Below, piece after piece: positions 34,857-45,026 of a stretch of DNA of 45,026 bases. The translations under genes were made by a program, and so were the position numbers. Under the pieces are notes generated by a model. The model saw only the letters and a list, made by a program, of their open reading frames with translations, was not told where the DNA came from and ran no database searches. The stretch comes from an uncultured Mycobacteriaceae bacterium. GTDB taxonomy: Bacteria > Actinomycetota > Actinomycetes > Mycobacteriales > Mycobacteriaceae. The DNA is taken from the NCBI GenBank assembly GCA_902826815.1, contig CADEGF010000057.1, forward strand, positions 1 to 45,026, written 5' to 3'. Every line of letters begins with the position of its first letter. Position 1 is the first letter of the stretch.

Positions 34857-36464
34857 TCAGGTCGCGGCAGCCTCGGTCCGCTCGTGTGCCTCCTCCAGCA
34901 CGGTGCGACCGATGGCGGCGTATTCGTCGGGTTTGGCCGAGCGCAGCCACAGGGCCCACCCGACGCCGATGACGAATGTCGCCAAGATCATGTACGGCCC
35001 GACCTTGAACACATCCGAGTTCGCCGCATAACCCGCTGCGAAGGCACGGTTGTCCCATAGCAGCCAGACGACGTAGAACATGGCGAGGCCGCCGATGAGC
35101 GGACAGATCAACGTGGTGATCACGTTGCCCTTGTGTGTCTTCTTGATCCAGAAGTACCAGATCACCGCTATCGAACAGATGGCCTGCACCAGCAGGATCG
35201 CCGCCGTGCCGATCAGGGCCAGCAGGCCATAGATGTTGACGAAGGGCACGAGCGTCGGGGTGTCGACGGGGGTGCCGTTCGCATCGGGCACCTGTACCGC
35301 GGTGAAGACGGTGAACAGCAGCACCAGCACCAGCGTGATGGCGCTCTGCAACGCCGACGCGATGTACGGGGAGCCGTGCGTCGGATGCGCCGCACCGATG
35401 GTCCTCCGCACTGCGGTAGAAGGGATTTCGCGGCCAAGCGCAAAGATGTAGCGGGAGGCGGCGTTGTGGAACGCCATGGCGCATGCGAAGGATCCGATGA
35501 CGAGCAGGATCTTGTAGACGTCCAGCAGTGTCCCACCGAGGTTGGCGTCGACAAGCTTGAACAGCAGGTCGGGCGGGTTCGCGCTGATTGAGGACTCGAC
35601 GGACTGTGTCTTGCCGTTGCCTGCGATCACCATTGCAGAGATGAACGTGTAGAACAGGCCGAGGCTGATCACCGCTATCAGGGTCGCTCTTGGAACGATC
35701 TTCTTCGGGCTGCGGGACTCCTCGCCATAGACCGCTGTGGTTTCGAAGCCGACCCACGACCAGAACGCGAAGAACAGACCGATCGCCGCCGAACCGGCCG
35801 CAGCGGCGGTGCCGAACGCTCCTCCGGGAAGGCTCTGGAACGCGTTCTGGGGCAGCACCGTCTGGTTGAGCATGAAGCCGTCGGGTCCGCCGCCCTTGAA
35901 GATCACCGAGCCGGCGAGTGCGAGCAGCACGAGCACCTCGCACGTCAGCGTTATGCTCAGGATCGCCGCCGTCAGGCTGATGTGGAAGTGACACAGCGCC
36001 GCGATGACCAGTATCCCGCCGATGGCCAACCACAGCCACGGGATGTTCACTCCCACAATGGTGTTCACGGCGTCGTTGGCGAAATACGCGAAGCCGCCGA
36101 TCAGCGAGCCCTCGAATACGACATAGGCGAACGTGGCAAGCGCGCCGCTGGCCATCCCCCATACCTGGCCGAGGCCGTGGGAGATGAAGCCGTAGAAGGC
36201 GCCCGCGGTGGTGATGTGCCTTGCCATCGCGACGTACCCGATCGCGAACAGCGTCAGGATGATCGTGGCGAAGAGAAAACCTGCAGGCGCACCGATCCCG
36301 TTGCCGAAGCCCACCGCTATCGGGGTGTTGCTCGTCATCGCGGTGATCGGCGCTGCGTTCGCAACGGCCATGAAGAGGACGGCGACGATACCGATTGCGC
36401 CCTTCTTCAGCCCGGCCGGTGCGGGGTTAGCTTCACTTTTCGGCGCTGCGGAATCGGTCGTCAT
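34857..36464 (-). CDS. APC-superfamily amino acid permease
   Basis: A 535-residue transporter with about 12 hydrophobic helices. Near the N-terminus, AVANAAPITAMTSNTPIAVG gives the unwound helix-1 substrate loop of APC carriers, and FWSWVGFETTAVYGEESRSPKK (about residues 234-255) matches the helix-6 region and GEE..P signature. It would import amino acids or amines by proton symport. It is convergent with nrdF2 (9 bp between stops) and divergent from a bicupin gene, which suggests shared control with that enzyme (inference). This block is absent from the M. tuberculosis backbone order. The substrate cannot be read from sequence. Confidence 0.85.
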   Translation of the reverse strand: MTTDSAAPKSEANPAPAGLKKGAIGIVAVLFMAVANAAPITAMTSNTPIAVGFGNGIGAPAGFLFATIILTLFAIGYVAMARHITTAGAFYGFISHGLGQVWGMASGALATFAYVVFEGSLIGGFAYFANDAVNTIVGVNIPWLWLAIGGILVIAALCHFHISLTAAILSITLTCEVLVLLALAGSVIFKGGGPDGFMLNQTVLPQNAFQSLPGGAFGTAAAAGSAAIGLFFAFWSWVGFETTAVYGEESRSPKKIVPRATLIAVISLGLFYTFISAMVIAGNGKTQSVESSISANPPDLLFKLVDANLGGTLLDVYKILLVIGSFACAMAFHNAASRYIFALGREIPSTAVRRTIGAAHPTHGSPYIASALQSAITLVLVLLFTVFTAVQVPDANGTPVDTPTLVPFVNIYGLLALIGTAAILLVQAICSIAVIWYFWIKKTHKGNVITTLICPLIGGLAMFYVVWLLWDNRAFAAGYAANSDVFKVGPYMILATFVIGVGWALWLRSAKPDEYAAIGRTVLEEAHERTEAAAT

Positions 36465-36735
36465 CGCGGCTCTCTCGTTCGAATTCAGTCCTGAGAGTCT
36501 GCAACAGTGCAGTTCCCGGAAGTGAGCGTGGCACTACCCGGGCTGTCGGACAACTTAAACGGCAAAAATTTTCGAGATTGCGGGGAGGTCGCGATTTGAT
36601 GGGGGCTGGCAGGTAGCCCGGCTTCCTGATTTCCGCTTCACAGATAGTTGCCAGCCTGGAAGACGTGCGCTTTCGCTGCGACGAGGGTTGAGGTTGCACC
36701 ACAGTGGACCTCACCCGGATCGACAGGAGCCCGCC
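36465..36735. promoter_or_regulatory. Divergent permease/bicupin promoter region
   Basis: The 271-bp gap holds CTGCA-ACAG-TGCAG (36499-36512), an inverted repeat 35 bp upstream of the permease ATG, and an AT-rich AAAAATTTT patch. AGGAG (36725-36729) is the ribosome site of the bicupin. I see no additional gene. Confidence 0.4.
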
Positions 36736-37797
36736 ATGACCGCCTCACTGACCCGCAGCGACCACACCGCCTCCCTGTTGGACGGGGAGATCGTCGAGGA
36801 GAACGACTTCGGCTCGATGCGTCGAATCACCGCCGACAACTTGCCGATCCTGAACCGGCTGTCGATCAAGAGGGTGTTGCTGAACCCGGGCGCGATGCGC
36901 ACCCCGCACTGGCACGCTAACGCCAACGAGCTCACCTACTGCGTGTCCGGCACTGCATTGGTCTCGGTGCTCGACGACCACAGCCGCTTCTCGAGCTCCA
37001 TCGTGACGGCCGGCCAGATGTTCCACATCGATTCTGGCGCACTGCATCACATCGAGAACATCGGCACCGACGTCGCCGAGTTCGTCGTCGCGTTCCGCAA
37101 CGAGCGCCCCGAGGACTTCGGGCTCGGCGCGACGTTCGGCGCCTTCACCGACGCCGTGCTCGGCAACACCTACGATCTGCCCGCATCGGATATGGCCAAG
37201 ATCCGGCGCACCACCACCGACCACAAGCTGGCGGCCCGCGCCGGCGGCCAGGAGGTTCCATCCTCGGCGTACTTCGACGATCCGCACAAATTCGATATCG
37301 AGGGCCAACCGGCCGGTCTGACCTACGCATACGGAAACGCGCGCTTCGCCCGCGCCCAGTTCTGGCCCGCCCTGAGGGACATCTCGATGTACTCGCTGCG
37401 CATTGCCGAGGACGGCATGCGCGAGCCACATTGGCATCCCGTCACCGCCGAGATGGGCTACGTGCATCATGGCGACGCGCGTATGACGGTCATGAATCCC
37501 GATGGCACGCTTGATACCTGGAACATGACGACCGGCGACATGTACTTCATTCCGCGCGCTTACCCGCATCACATCGAGAACATCGGCACCGACGAATGGC
37601 ACTTCCTGATCTTCTTCGACCAGCCGTTCCCCGCCGACATCGGCTACCGCGCATCGGCGAGCGCATACTCACGCGAGGTGCTGTCCGCCGCGTTCAACAC
37701 CCACATCGACGATCTGCCGCAGTACCCGTTCACCCCGGCGGATCCGCTGATCGTCAAGCGCCGCAACCCCGTCGACGATCGCGCGATCGGCCAGTAG
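36736..37797 (+). CDS. Bicupin, oxalate-decarboxylase-like
   Basis: A 353-residue two-cupin protein. Cupin 1 supplies metal ligands H58, H60, E65 and H104/H105 (TPHWHANANE, ALHHIENIG); cupin 2 supplies H232, H234, E239 and H278/H279 (EPHWHPVTAE, YPHHIENIG). The two halves mirror each other, including the repeated HHIENIGTD motif. This matches Mn-dependent oxalate decarboxylases/oxidases, but I do not see the SENST-type lid loop, so the substrate may differ. There is no signal peptide. AGGAG lies 6 nt before ATG 36736. It is divergent from the APC permease. Confidence 0.75.
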   Translation: MTASLTRSDHTASLLDGEIVEENDFGSMRRITADNLPILNRLSIKRVLLNPGAMRTPHWHANANELTYCVSGTALVSVLDDHSRFSSSIVTAGQMFHIDSGALHHIENIGTDVAEFVVAFRNERPEDFGLGATFGAFTDAVLGNTYDLPASDMAKIRRTTTDHKLAARAGGQEVPSSAYFDDPHKFDIEGQPAGLTYAYGNARFARAQFWPALRDISMYSLRIAEDGMREPHWHPVTAEMGYVHHGDARMTVMNPDGTLDTWNMTTGDMYFIPRAYPHHIENIGTDEWHFLIFFDQPFPADIGYRASASAYSREVLSAAFNTHIDDLPQYPFTPADPLIVKRRNPVDDRAIGQ

Positions 37798-37815
37798 CGG
37801 TAACCCCGCCGGGCG

Positions 37816-40404
37816 CTACTTCTCGGTCTCGTCTTCCTCGGCGGCTTCAGCCTCGGCGACGTCGCCTTCCTCGATGTCGTCGACTTCGTCTTCCGCTTCC
37901 TCAGCGGGCCTTTCTTCGTCGTCGACCGGTTCTTCGTCGACGGCTGGCTCGTCGTCGACCGCATCGACTTCGGTGTGCTCGGCAGCCGAGTCCTCAGTGT
38001 CCGAAGGCTCTTCCTCCTCGGGCCGATCCGCCAACGCCACCCCAGTGGCGGACGCCGAAGGAGCCAGTGCCGCCGCGGTCGGTCGCGACGGATCATGCAC
38101 CGGCTTCTGCCAGGCGGGCGCGCCCACGACCGTTCCGAACGCCATCGCCTCGTCCAACTGCTCGGGGCTCGGCTCCGATGCCTTGCGTTCGTCTTCGAGG
38201 GTGATCTCGCCGAGACCGATCTTTTCCTGCACTCGCTTCATCCATCGCGGTGCCCACCAGCAGTCGTTGCCAAGCAGTTTCATGACCGACGGCACCAGGA
38301 ACATCCGCACCACGGTCGCATCGAGTAGCAGCGCCGTGATGAGACCGATCGCGAGGTACTGCATCATCACCAGATCGGAGAACGCGAATGCGCCGCCGAC
38401 CACGACGAGAACCAAAGCGGCGGCGCTGATCAGACGGCCTGTGGTCGCGGTGCCGTGCCGGATGGCCTCTTCGGTCGTCATCCCGCGGGCGCGGGCCTCG
38501 ACCATTCGGGACACCAGGAAGACCTCATAGTCCGTCGACAGTCCGAATATCACCGCGATGATCAGCCCGATCACCGGCGCCGTCAACGGAGTCGGCGTGA
38601 AGTTCAGCACAGACGAGAAGTGTCCATCGACGAATATCCACGTCAGCACACCGAGCGTCGAACACAGCGTCAGCGCGTTCATCAACGCGGCCTTGATCGG
38701 CAGCACCAACGACCCGAACGCCAAGAACATCAGGATCGTCGTCGTCGAGACCGCGATCAGGATCATCGCGGGCAGCTTCGCGGAAATGGTTCGCACACTG
38801 TCTTGTTCGAGCGCGGGTGTGCCGCCGACAAACAATTCCAGGTCGTGAGGTCTTGAGATCGATCTCAGCTCGTCGACCTTCGCCTTGGCGTCGAGGCGGT
38901 TGACCAAGCCGTTCTGGATCACCCGGACGGATTCGTCCTTGGACGCGCCGTCGAGATACGGACGCTCCGGCCACATCTTCGTCGGGTCGTTGTTCGGCTC
39001 GGTGAATCCGGGAATCGCGCGCGCCTCACTGCGAACCTGTGCGACTTCCGCGTCGGTGACCGGTCTTCCGTCGGTGCTCTGAATCACCAGCGTGATCGGT
39101 TCGACGCGGAATCCGGGGAACGTTTTATCGAACTGCTCCTGCGCCTGGCGCACCGAATTGGTTGGCGGCAGGTACTTCTCACTGATGCCGCCGAGCGCGA
39201 TGTTGCCCAACGGAAGGATCAGAATGATCAGAACGAGGAGGATGGGGGCCGCGAACAGGACCGGTCTCTTCATGACGCGGTCGGCCAGCCTGCCCCAGAA
39301 CCCGTTCTCGACCTCCGCACTCGTCTTGGTTTTCTGCAGCTTGTCGCCAAGCCAGTTGATCAGCCGGCTGGTCTTCTCGTTGTCGCGCAGGAATGGGATC
39401 CGCAGCAGCGTGCGCACATTGAGGGCGTCGACGTTCGGGCCGAGCATCCCGAGGATGGCGGGCAGCACCGTGATCGACAGGATGGCCGCCAACGTGACCG
39501 ACGCGATCATGGCGTATGTCAGGGATTTCAGAAAGCCCTGCGGGAAGAGCAGCAGTCCGCCCACCGACGCAGAGATCAGCACCGACGAGAACGCGATCGT
39601 TCGGCCTGCCGTCACGACGGTGCGCCGGACCGCCGTTTCGGTGTCGTAGCCCTCGGCGATCTCCTCGCGGAAGCGGCTGACCACGAACAGCCCGTAGTCG
39701 ATCGCGATACCGAGCCCGATCAGCGTGACGACCGGTTGCGCGAAGTAGTGCACAGGCACGGACAGCGCCGTCAGCCGCATGATGCCGAGCGCGCCTGCGA
39801 TCGTCAGGCCGCCGATGATGCCGGGCAGGAACGCCGCGACCACACCACCGAAAACGAAGAACAGCAAAACCACCACCAGCGGCATGGCGAGCACCTCTGC
39901 CCGCTGCTGGTCGGTGGCGATGGTTCCGGTGAGCTCATTGGCCAACGGCAACAACCCGGCCAACTGCACGTTGACGTCCGGGTTGTCCAGGTCCGCCTGG
40001 ACCGCCTTGTAGTTCTTCAGGATGAGGTCGTCGTTGTCGCCCTTGAGCTGGATGGACATGAACGCGTGCTTCCTCGACGCGTCAGCCATGTTGCGAAGCA
40101 GGTCAGGGGATTTGAAATAGCCGATGGACCGCAGGATCTCGTCCGGGTGGTCCTCTTCGACCTGCGCGAGGTTGGCCAGCACCTTCTTGCGGAAGGCCGG
40201 GTCGTCGACGGTCTTGCCGTCCGGGGCGGTGTAGATCGCGACGACGTGGCTCGAGGTGTCTCTGCCGTAGTGCTCATCGCCGAGGCGCGACGCCTGCGCC
40301 GACTCGCTGCCGTCATCGAAGAAGCCACTCTGCGTGACGTGCTGGCCGAGGCTGCTGCCGTAGATACCGCTGCCAAGGCAGAGTGCCACCATCACTGCGA
40401 CCAC
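37816..40404 (-). CDS. MmpL3-like RND lipid transporter, start altered
   Basis: At least 862 residues, closely resembling mycobacterial MmpL3, the trehalose monomycolate exporter of the inner membrane. The proton-relay pairs D236/Y237 (IDYGLF) and D625/Y626 (TDYEVF), two porter domains and about 11-12 helices are intact, followed by a very acidic cytoplasmic tail (about 790-862). Homology extends upstream of GTG 40404: codons 40449-40405 encode VFAWWGRTVYRYRFA, matching MmpL3's N-terminal FAWWGRTVY. But the codon at the usual start (40449-40447) is GTT, with AGGGG perfectly placed 6 nt before it and an in-frame TAG just upstream. Starting at 40404 loses part of helix 1. It is probably a paralogue, not the essential mmpL3, whose locus differs. 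Confidence 0.82.
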   Translation of the reverse strand: MVAVMVALCLGSGIYGSSLGQHVTQSGFFDDGSESAQASRLGDEHYGRDTSSHVVAIYTAPDGKTVDDPAFRKKVLANLAQVEEDHPDEILRSIGYFKSPDLLRNMADASRKHAFMSIQLKGDNDDLILKNYKAVQADLDNPDVNVQLAGLLPLANELTGTIATDQQRAEVLAMPLVVVLLFFVFGGVVAAFLPGIIGGLTIAGALGIMRLTALSVPVHYFAQPVVTLIGLGIAIDYGLFVVSRFREEIAEGYDTETAVRRTVVTAGRTIAFSSVLISASVGGLLLFPQGFLKSLTYAMIASVTLAAILSITVLPAILGMLGPNVDALNVRTLLRIPFLRDNEKTSRLINWLGDKLQKTKTSAEVENGFWGRLADRVMKRPVLFAAPILLVLIILILPLGNIALGGISEKYLPPTNSVRQAQEQFDKTFPGFRVEPITLVIQSTDGRPVTDAEVAQVRSEARAIPGFTEPNNDPTKMWPERPYLDGASKDESVRVIQNGLVNRLDAKAKVDELRSISRPHDLELFVGGTPALEQDSVRTISAKLPAMILIAVSTTTILMFLAFGSLVLPIKAALMNALTLCSTLGVLTWIFVDGHFSSVLNFTPTPLTAPVIGLIIAVIFGLSTDYEVFLVSRMVEARARGMTTEEAIRHGTATTGRLISAAALVLVVVGGAFAFSDLVMMQYLAIGLITALLLDATVVRMFLVPSVMKLLGNDCWWAPRWMKRVQEKIGLGEITLEDERKASEPSPEQLDEAMAFGTVVGAPAWQKPVHDPSRPTAAALAPSASATGVALADRPEEEEPSDTEDSAAEHTEVDAVDDEPAVDEEPVDDEERPAEEAEDEVDDIEEGDVAEAEAAEEDETEK

Positions 40405-40576
40405 GGCGAATCGGTAGCGGTATACCGTTCGACCCCACCAGGCGAAAACGATTGGCCCCTAACTCGTAGTGATCACTGCGCACGCATTGGTGAGATTACA
40501 AGCAGGGCAGCGGTGCGCGGCCATCGATCCGCTGTATGACGAGCAAATCGGAGGGCCAACGGCCACACTTAGCGGT

Positions 40577-40903
40577 GTGACCACCTCGTCGTTGTTTCAG
40601 TCGATCCTGCAATGGCTGCGCGGCGGGTATCCCGAGGGCGTCCCAGGGCCCGACCGCGTCCCGCTGCTGGCGCTGCTGCGGGCGACTCCGTTGACCGAGG
40701 ATCAGGTCAAAGAAGTCGTGCGCAACATCACCGACACCGAAACGGGTGCTGCCGCCGACGGTGACATCACCCGCGACGAGATCGCGGAGTTCATCTCCGA
40801 CGTCACCAACCACGACGCAGGCCCGGAGAATATCGCGCGGGTCGCGGCCAGGCTGGCGGCCGCAGGTTGGCCGCTGGAAGGGTTCGACGAACCCGAGTCG
40901 TAG
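40577..40903 (+). CDS. DUF3349 family protein
   Basis: A 108-residue soluble protein of the mycobacterial DUF3349 family. It carries the characteristic WLRGGYPEGVPGPDRVPLLALLR stretch near the N-terminus, LTEDQVKEVV, and the C-terminal RLAAAGWPLEGF. GTG 40577 starts the conserved region; the open frame from 40469 is an extension without homology. It corresponds to Rv3046c. Structural work on relatives shows a small helical fold without a known reaction. It is divergent from the MmpL3-like gene. Confidence 0.8.
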   Translation: MTTSSLFQSILQWLRGGYPEGVPGPDRVPLLALLRATPLTEDQVKEVVRNITDTETGAAADGDITRDEIAEFISDVTNHDAGPENIARVAARLAAAGWPLEGFDEPES

Positions 40904-40927
40904 ATCACGCAGCGACACGGCGTCGTC

Positions 40928-40979
40928 TGTCGTCACCGCAGTGACTCCGTCTCCTATGTCGTCACCGCAGTGACTCCGT
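40928..40979. repeat. Tandem 23-bp direct repeat
   Basis: A perfect 23-bp unit occurs at 40928-40950 and 40957-40979, separated by 6 bp. Each copy contains the inverted repeat GTCAC-CGCA-GTGAC. The second copy encodes the last codons and stop of adhC, so the first copy is a duplicated adhC 3' end. The two hairpins may help end transcription from both convergent genes. Confidence 0.7.
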
Positions 40980-42011
40980 ATCGATGACGAAGCGGTACCG
41001 CACGTCACTGGCCAGTACCCGCTCGTAGGCCTCGTTGATGTAATCCGGTGTGATGACCTCGATTTCGGGCGTCACATCGTGCTCCGCGCAGAAGTCGAGC
41101 ATCTCCTGGGTTTCAGCGATGCCGCCGATCATCGAACCCGCGAGGCTGCGCCGCTTGGATACCACCGGAGGGGCGGCGAGCTCCATCGCATGCTCGGGCA
41201 TGCCGACCTGCACGAGGGTTCCGTCGACGGCGAGCAGGCCGATGTAGGCGTTCAGGTCCAGGTTGGCCGACACCGTGTTGATGATCAGATCGAATGACCC
41301 GGCGAGGTCGGTGAACGTGTTGGGGTCGCTGGTGGCGTAGTAGTGGGCGGCGCCAAGACGCAGGCCGTCCTCCATCTTCTTGAGCGACTGGCTCAGCACC
41401 GACACCTCGGCTCCCATCGCGACGGCGAGCTTGACGGCCATGTGGCCCAGCCCGCCGAGGCCGATCACCGCCACCCGGGAGCCCGGTCCGGCGTCCCAGT
41501 GCCGCAGCGGCGAGTAGGTGGTGATGCCTGCGCACAGCAGGGGAGCGGCCGCTTCGAGCGCCAAGCTGTCGGGGATGCCCAGCACATAGTTCTCGTCGAC
41601 GACAATCGCTCCGCTGTAGCCGCCGTAGGTCGCCTCGCCGTCGCCGCCGACGGCGTTGTAGGTGCCGACCATTCCGGAACCGGTGCAGTACTGCTCCAGT
41701 CCTGCCCGGCAGTTCTCGCATTCGCGACACGAGTCGACGAAACACCCGACGCCGACGCGATCGCCGACCTTGAACCTGGTGACATCAGCACCGACCTCGG
41801 TGACGACACCGGCGATCTCGTGGCCGGGTACGACGGGGTAGGCGGGCTGACCCCATTCGGCCTTGACCGTGTGAATGTCGGAGTGGCAGATGCCCGCGAA
41901 GTGAATGTCGAAAGCGACATCGTTAGGCCGCACGTCGCGGCGGGTGATGGTCGTCTTGGTCAGCGGTTCGGTGGCAGACGTGGCGGCGTACGCGGTTACG
42001 GAGTTCGTCAT
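40962..42011 (-). CDS. adhC: NADP-dependent alcohol dehydrogenase AdhC
   Basis: A 349-residue zinc medium-chain dehydrogenase. Catalytic zinc ligands are C42 (GICHSD), H64/E65 (GHE) and C160; structural zinc cysteines are C95, C98, C101 and C109. The Rossmann motif GLGGLG is at 184-189. The family (cinnamyl-alcohol-dehydrogenase-like, mycobacterial AdhC) reduces aldehydes with NADPH. GAGGG lies 8 nt before ATG 42011. The second copy of a 23-bp tandem repeat forms its 3' end. Equivalent to Rv3045. A palindrome/direct repeat cluster with ATACATG lies just upstream at 42028-42044. Confidence 0.92.
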   Translation of the reverse strand: MTNSVTAYAATSATEPLTKTTITRRDVRPNDVAFDIHFAGICHSDIHTVKAEWGQPAYPVVPGHEIAGVVTEVGADVTRFKVGDRVGVGCFVDSCRECENCRAGLEQYCTGSGMVGTYNAVGGDGEATYGGYSGAIVVDENYVLGIPDSLALEAAAPLLCAGITTYSPLRHWDAGPGSRVAVIGLGGLGHMAVKLAVAMGAEVSVLSQSLKKMEDGLRLGAAHYYATSDPNTFTDLAGSFDLIINTVSANLDLNAYIGLLAVDGTLVQVGMPEHAMELAAPPVVSKRRSLAGSMIGGIAETQEMLDFCAEHDVTPEIEVITPDYINEAYERVLASDVRYRFVIDTESLR

Positions 42012-42027
42012 CAGGGGTCCCTCTTCA

Positions 42028-42044
42028 ATACATGTCGATACATG
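42028..42044. promoter_or_regulatory. ATACATG repeats upstream of adhC
   Basis: ATACATG occurs at 42028-42034 and again at 42038-42044, exactly one helical turn apart, and CATGT-CGAT-ACATG (42031-42044) forms an inverted repeat. It lies 17-33 bp upstream of adhC, a plausible operator position. Confidence 0.4.
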
Positions 42045-42152
42045 CGAAAATCAGCTCAACGAGCAGGTGAATTGGCCGCGACTGTGCGGCCCGACCGTTG
42101 GAGCAACCGCTCGCGCGCCGGAACTAATCCCCGCGCAGCTGTGAACTGGCTC

Positions 42153-42428
42153 CTAGAGTCCTGGTGCGCGGACCGCGGTGCTGAACGACGTTCGCTCGTA
42201 GTTCGCGGCACCTGCCGCCGTGTAGGGGTCCCGCGCGACCATGTCGTCGGCCTCTTGGGCGTCGATGTCGGCGGTGATCAGCACGCCGCCGGAACCGTCC
42301 TCCTGCCGACCCGCGAGCAGGAGGCGACCCGCCGCGATCTCGTCCTTCAAGAACTCGAGATGAGCAGGCCGGGTCTGTGCGACGACATCGGGCGATTGCA
42401 GATACGTCGACTTCAAGACGTGGATCAC
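42153..42428 (-). CDS. YCII-domain protein
   Basis: A 91-residue YciI-like protein: a ferredoxin-like fold with a His in HLEFLK and the RDPYTAAG segment typical of the family, whose members are small dimeric enzymes or accessory proteins of uncertain function. GTG 42428 is the start; TAACGT at 42436-42441 ends 7 nt before it, so a leaderless transcript is likely. It lies 141 bp upstream of adhC on the same strand and 10 bp downstream of the fecB stop. It is not part of the M. tuberculosis gene order as I remember it. Confidence 0.78.
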   Translation of the reverse strand: MIHVLKSTYLQSPDVVAQTRPAHLEFLKDEIAAGRLLLAGRQEDGSGGVLITADIDAQEADDMVARDPYTAAGAANYERTSFSTAVRAPGL

Positions 42429-42438
42429 GGTGCCGACG

Positions 42439-45026
<2,588 letters not shown>

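Overview
The window is a high-GC actinobacterial chromosome segment, almost certainly from a non-tuberculous Mycobacterium/Mycolicibacterium. The order and orientation of its conserved genes match the M. tuberculosis segment from Rv3059 (cyp136) to Rv3043c (ctaD), read in inverted orientation: cyp136, TetR, SDR, dinB2 (dinP), TetR, NADPH:FMN reductase, nrdH-nrdI-nrdE, TetR, FAD monooxygenase, nrdF2, DUF3349 gene, adhC, fecB, ctaD. This comparison rests on remembered gene order and protein sequences, not on a search. Several starts also fit the mycobacterial leaderless pattern, with a TANNNT hexamer 6-7 nt before the start codon.

Accessory blocks are spliced into that backbone. (1) An ATPase gene lies between the SDR and dinB2. 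(2) An alkane-degradation-like block at 7640-10870 holds alkB, a divergent rubredoxin and a cholesterol-oxidase-like GMC flavoenzyme. (3) An island at about 15.5-25 kb directly follows nrdE. (4) A nucleotide-signalling and transport block at 27595-32088 holds a class III cyclase, an HD-GYP-like/LuxR protein and an ABCG-type transporter. (5) A block at 34857-40449 holds an APC permease, a bicupin and an MmpL3-like transporter.

The most unusual region is the 15.5-25 kb island. It has three large genes: a TIR-TM-WD40 protein (minus), a divergently transcribed TIR-nSTAND1-TM-WD40 protein (plus), and a convergent membrane protein with TrkA-N-like domains, a RyR domain and two C-terminal GDW modules (minus). 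The last two share their stop codons in one CTAG. Both TIR domains keep the glutamate position used by NADase TIRs, and both WD40 regions have about 14 blades. The layout resembles a membrane-associated immune-type or signalling system. That function is inference.

The ribonucleotide reductase system is the other theme. nrdHIE and nrdF2 lie 18 kb apart, and each has a NrdR-box-like palindrome with a weaker second box 32 bp away, so co-regulation is likely. nrdE carries a full-length LAGLIDADG intein of 409 residues placed exactly before the active-site cysteine. Other residue-level oddities are a Ser at the catalytic Glu position of the cholesterol oxidase homologue, a Gln at the steric-gate position of DinB2, and an MmpL3-like gene whose expected start codon is GTT behind a well-placed Shine-Dalgarno. 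I saw no tRNA, rRNA, CRISPR array or insertion sequence.
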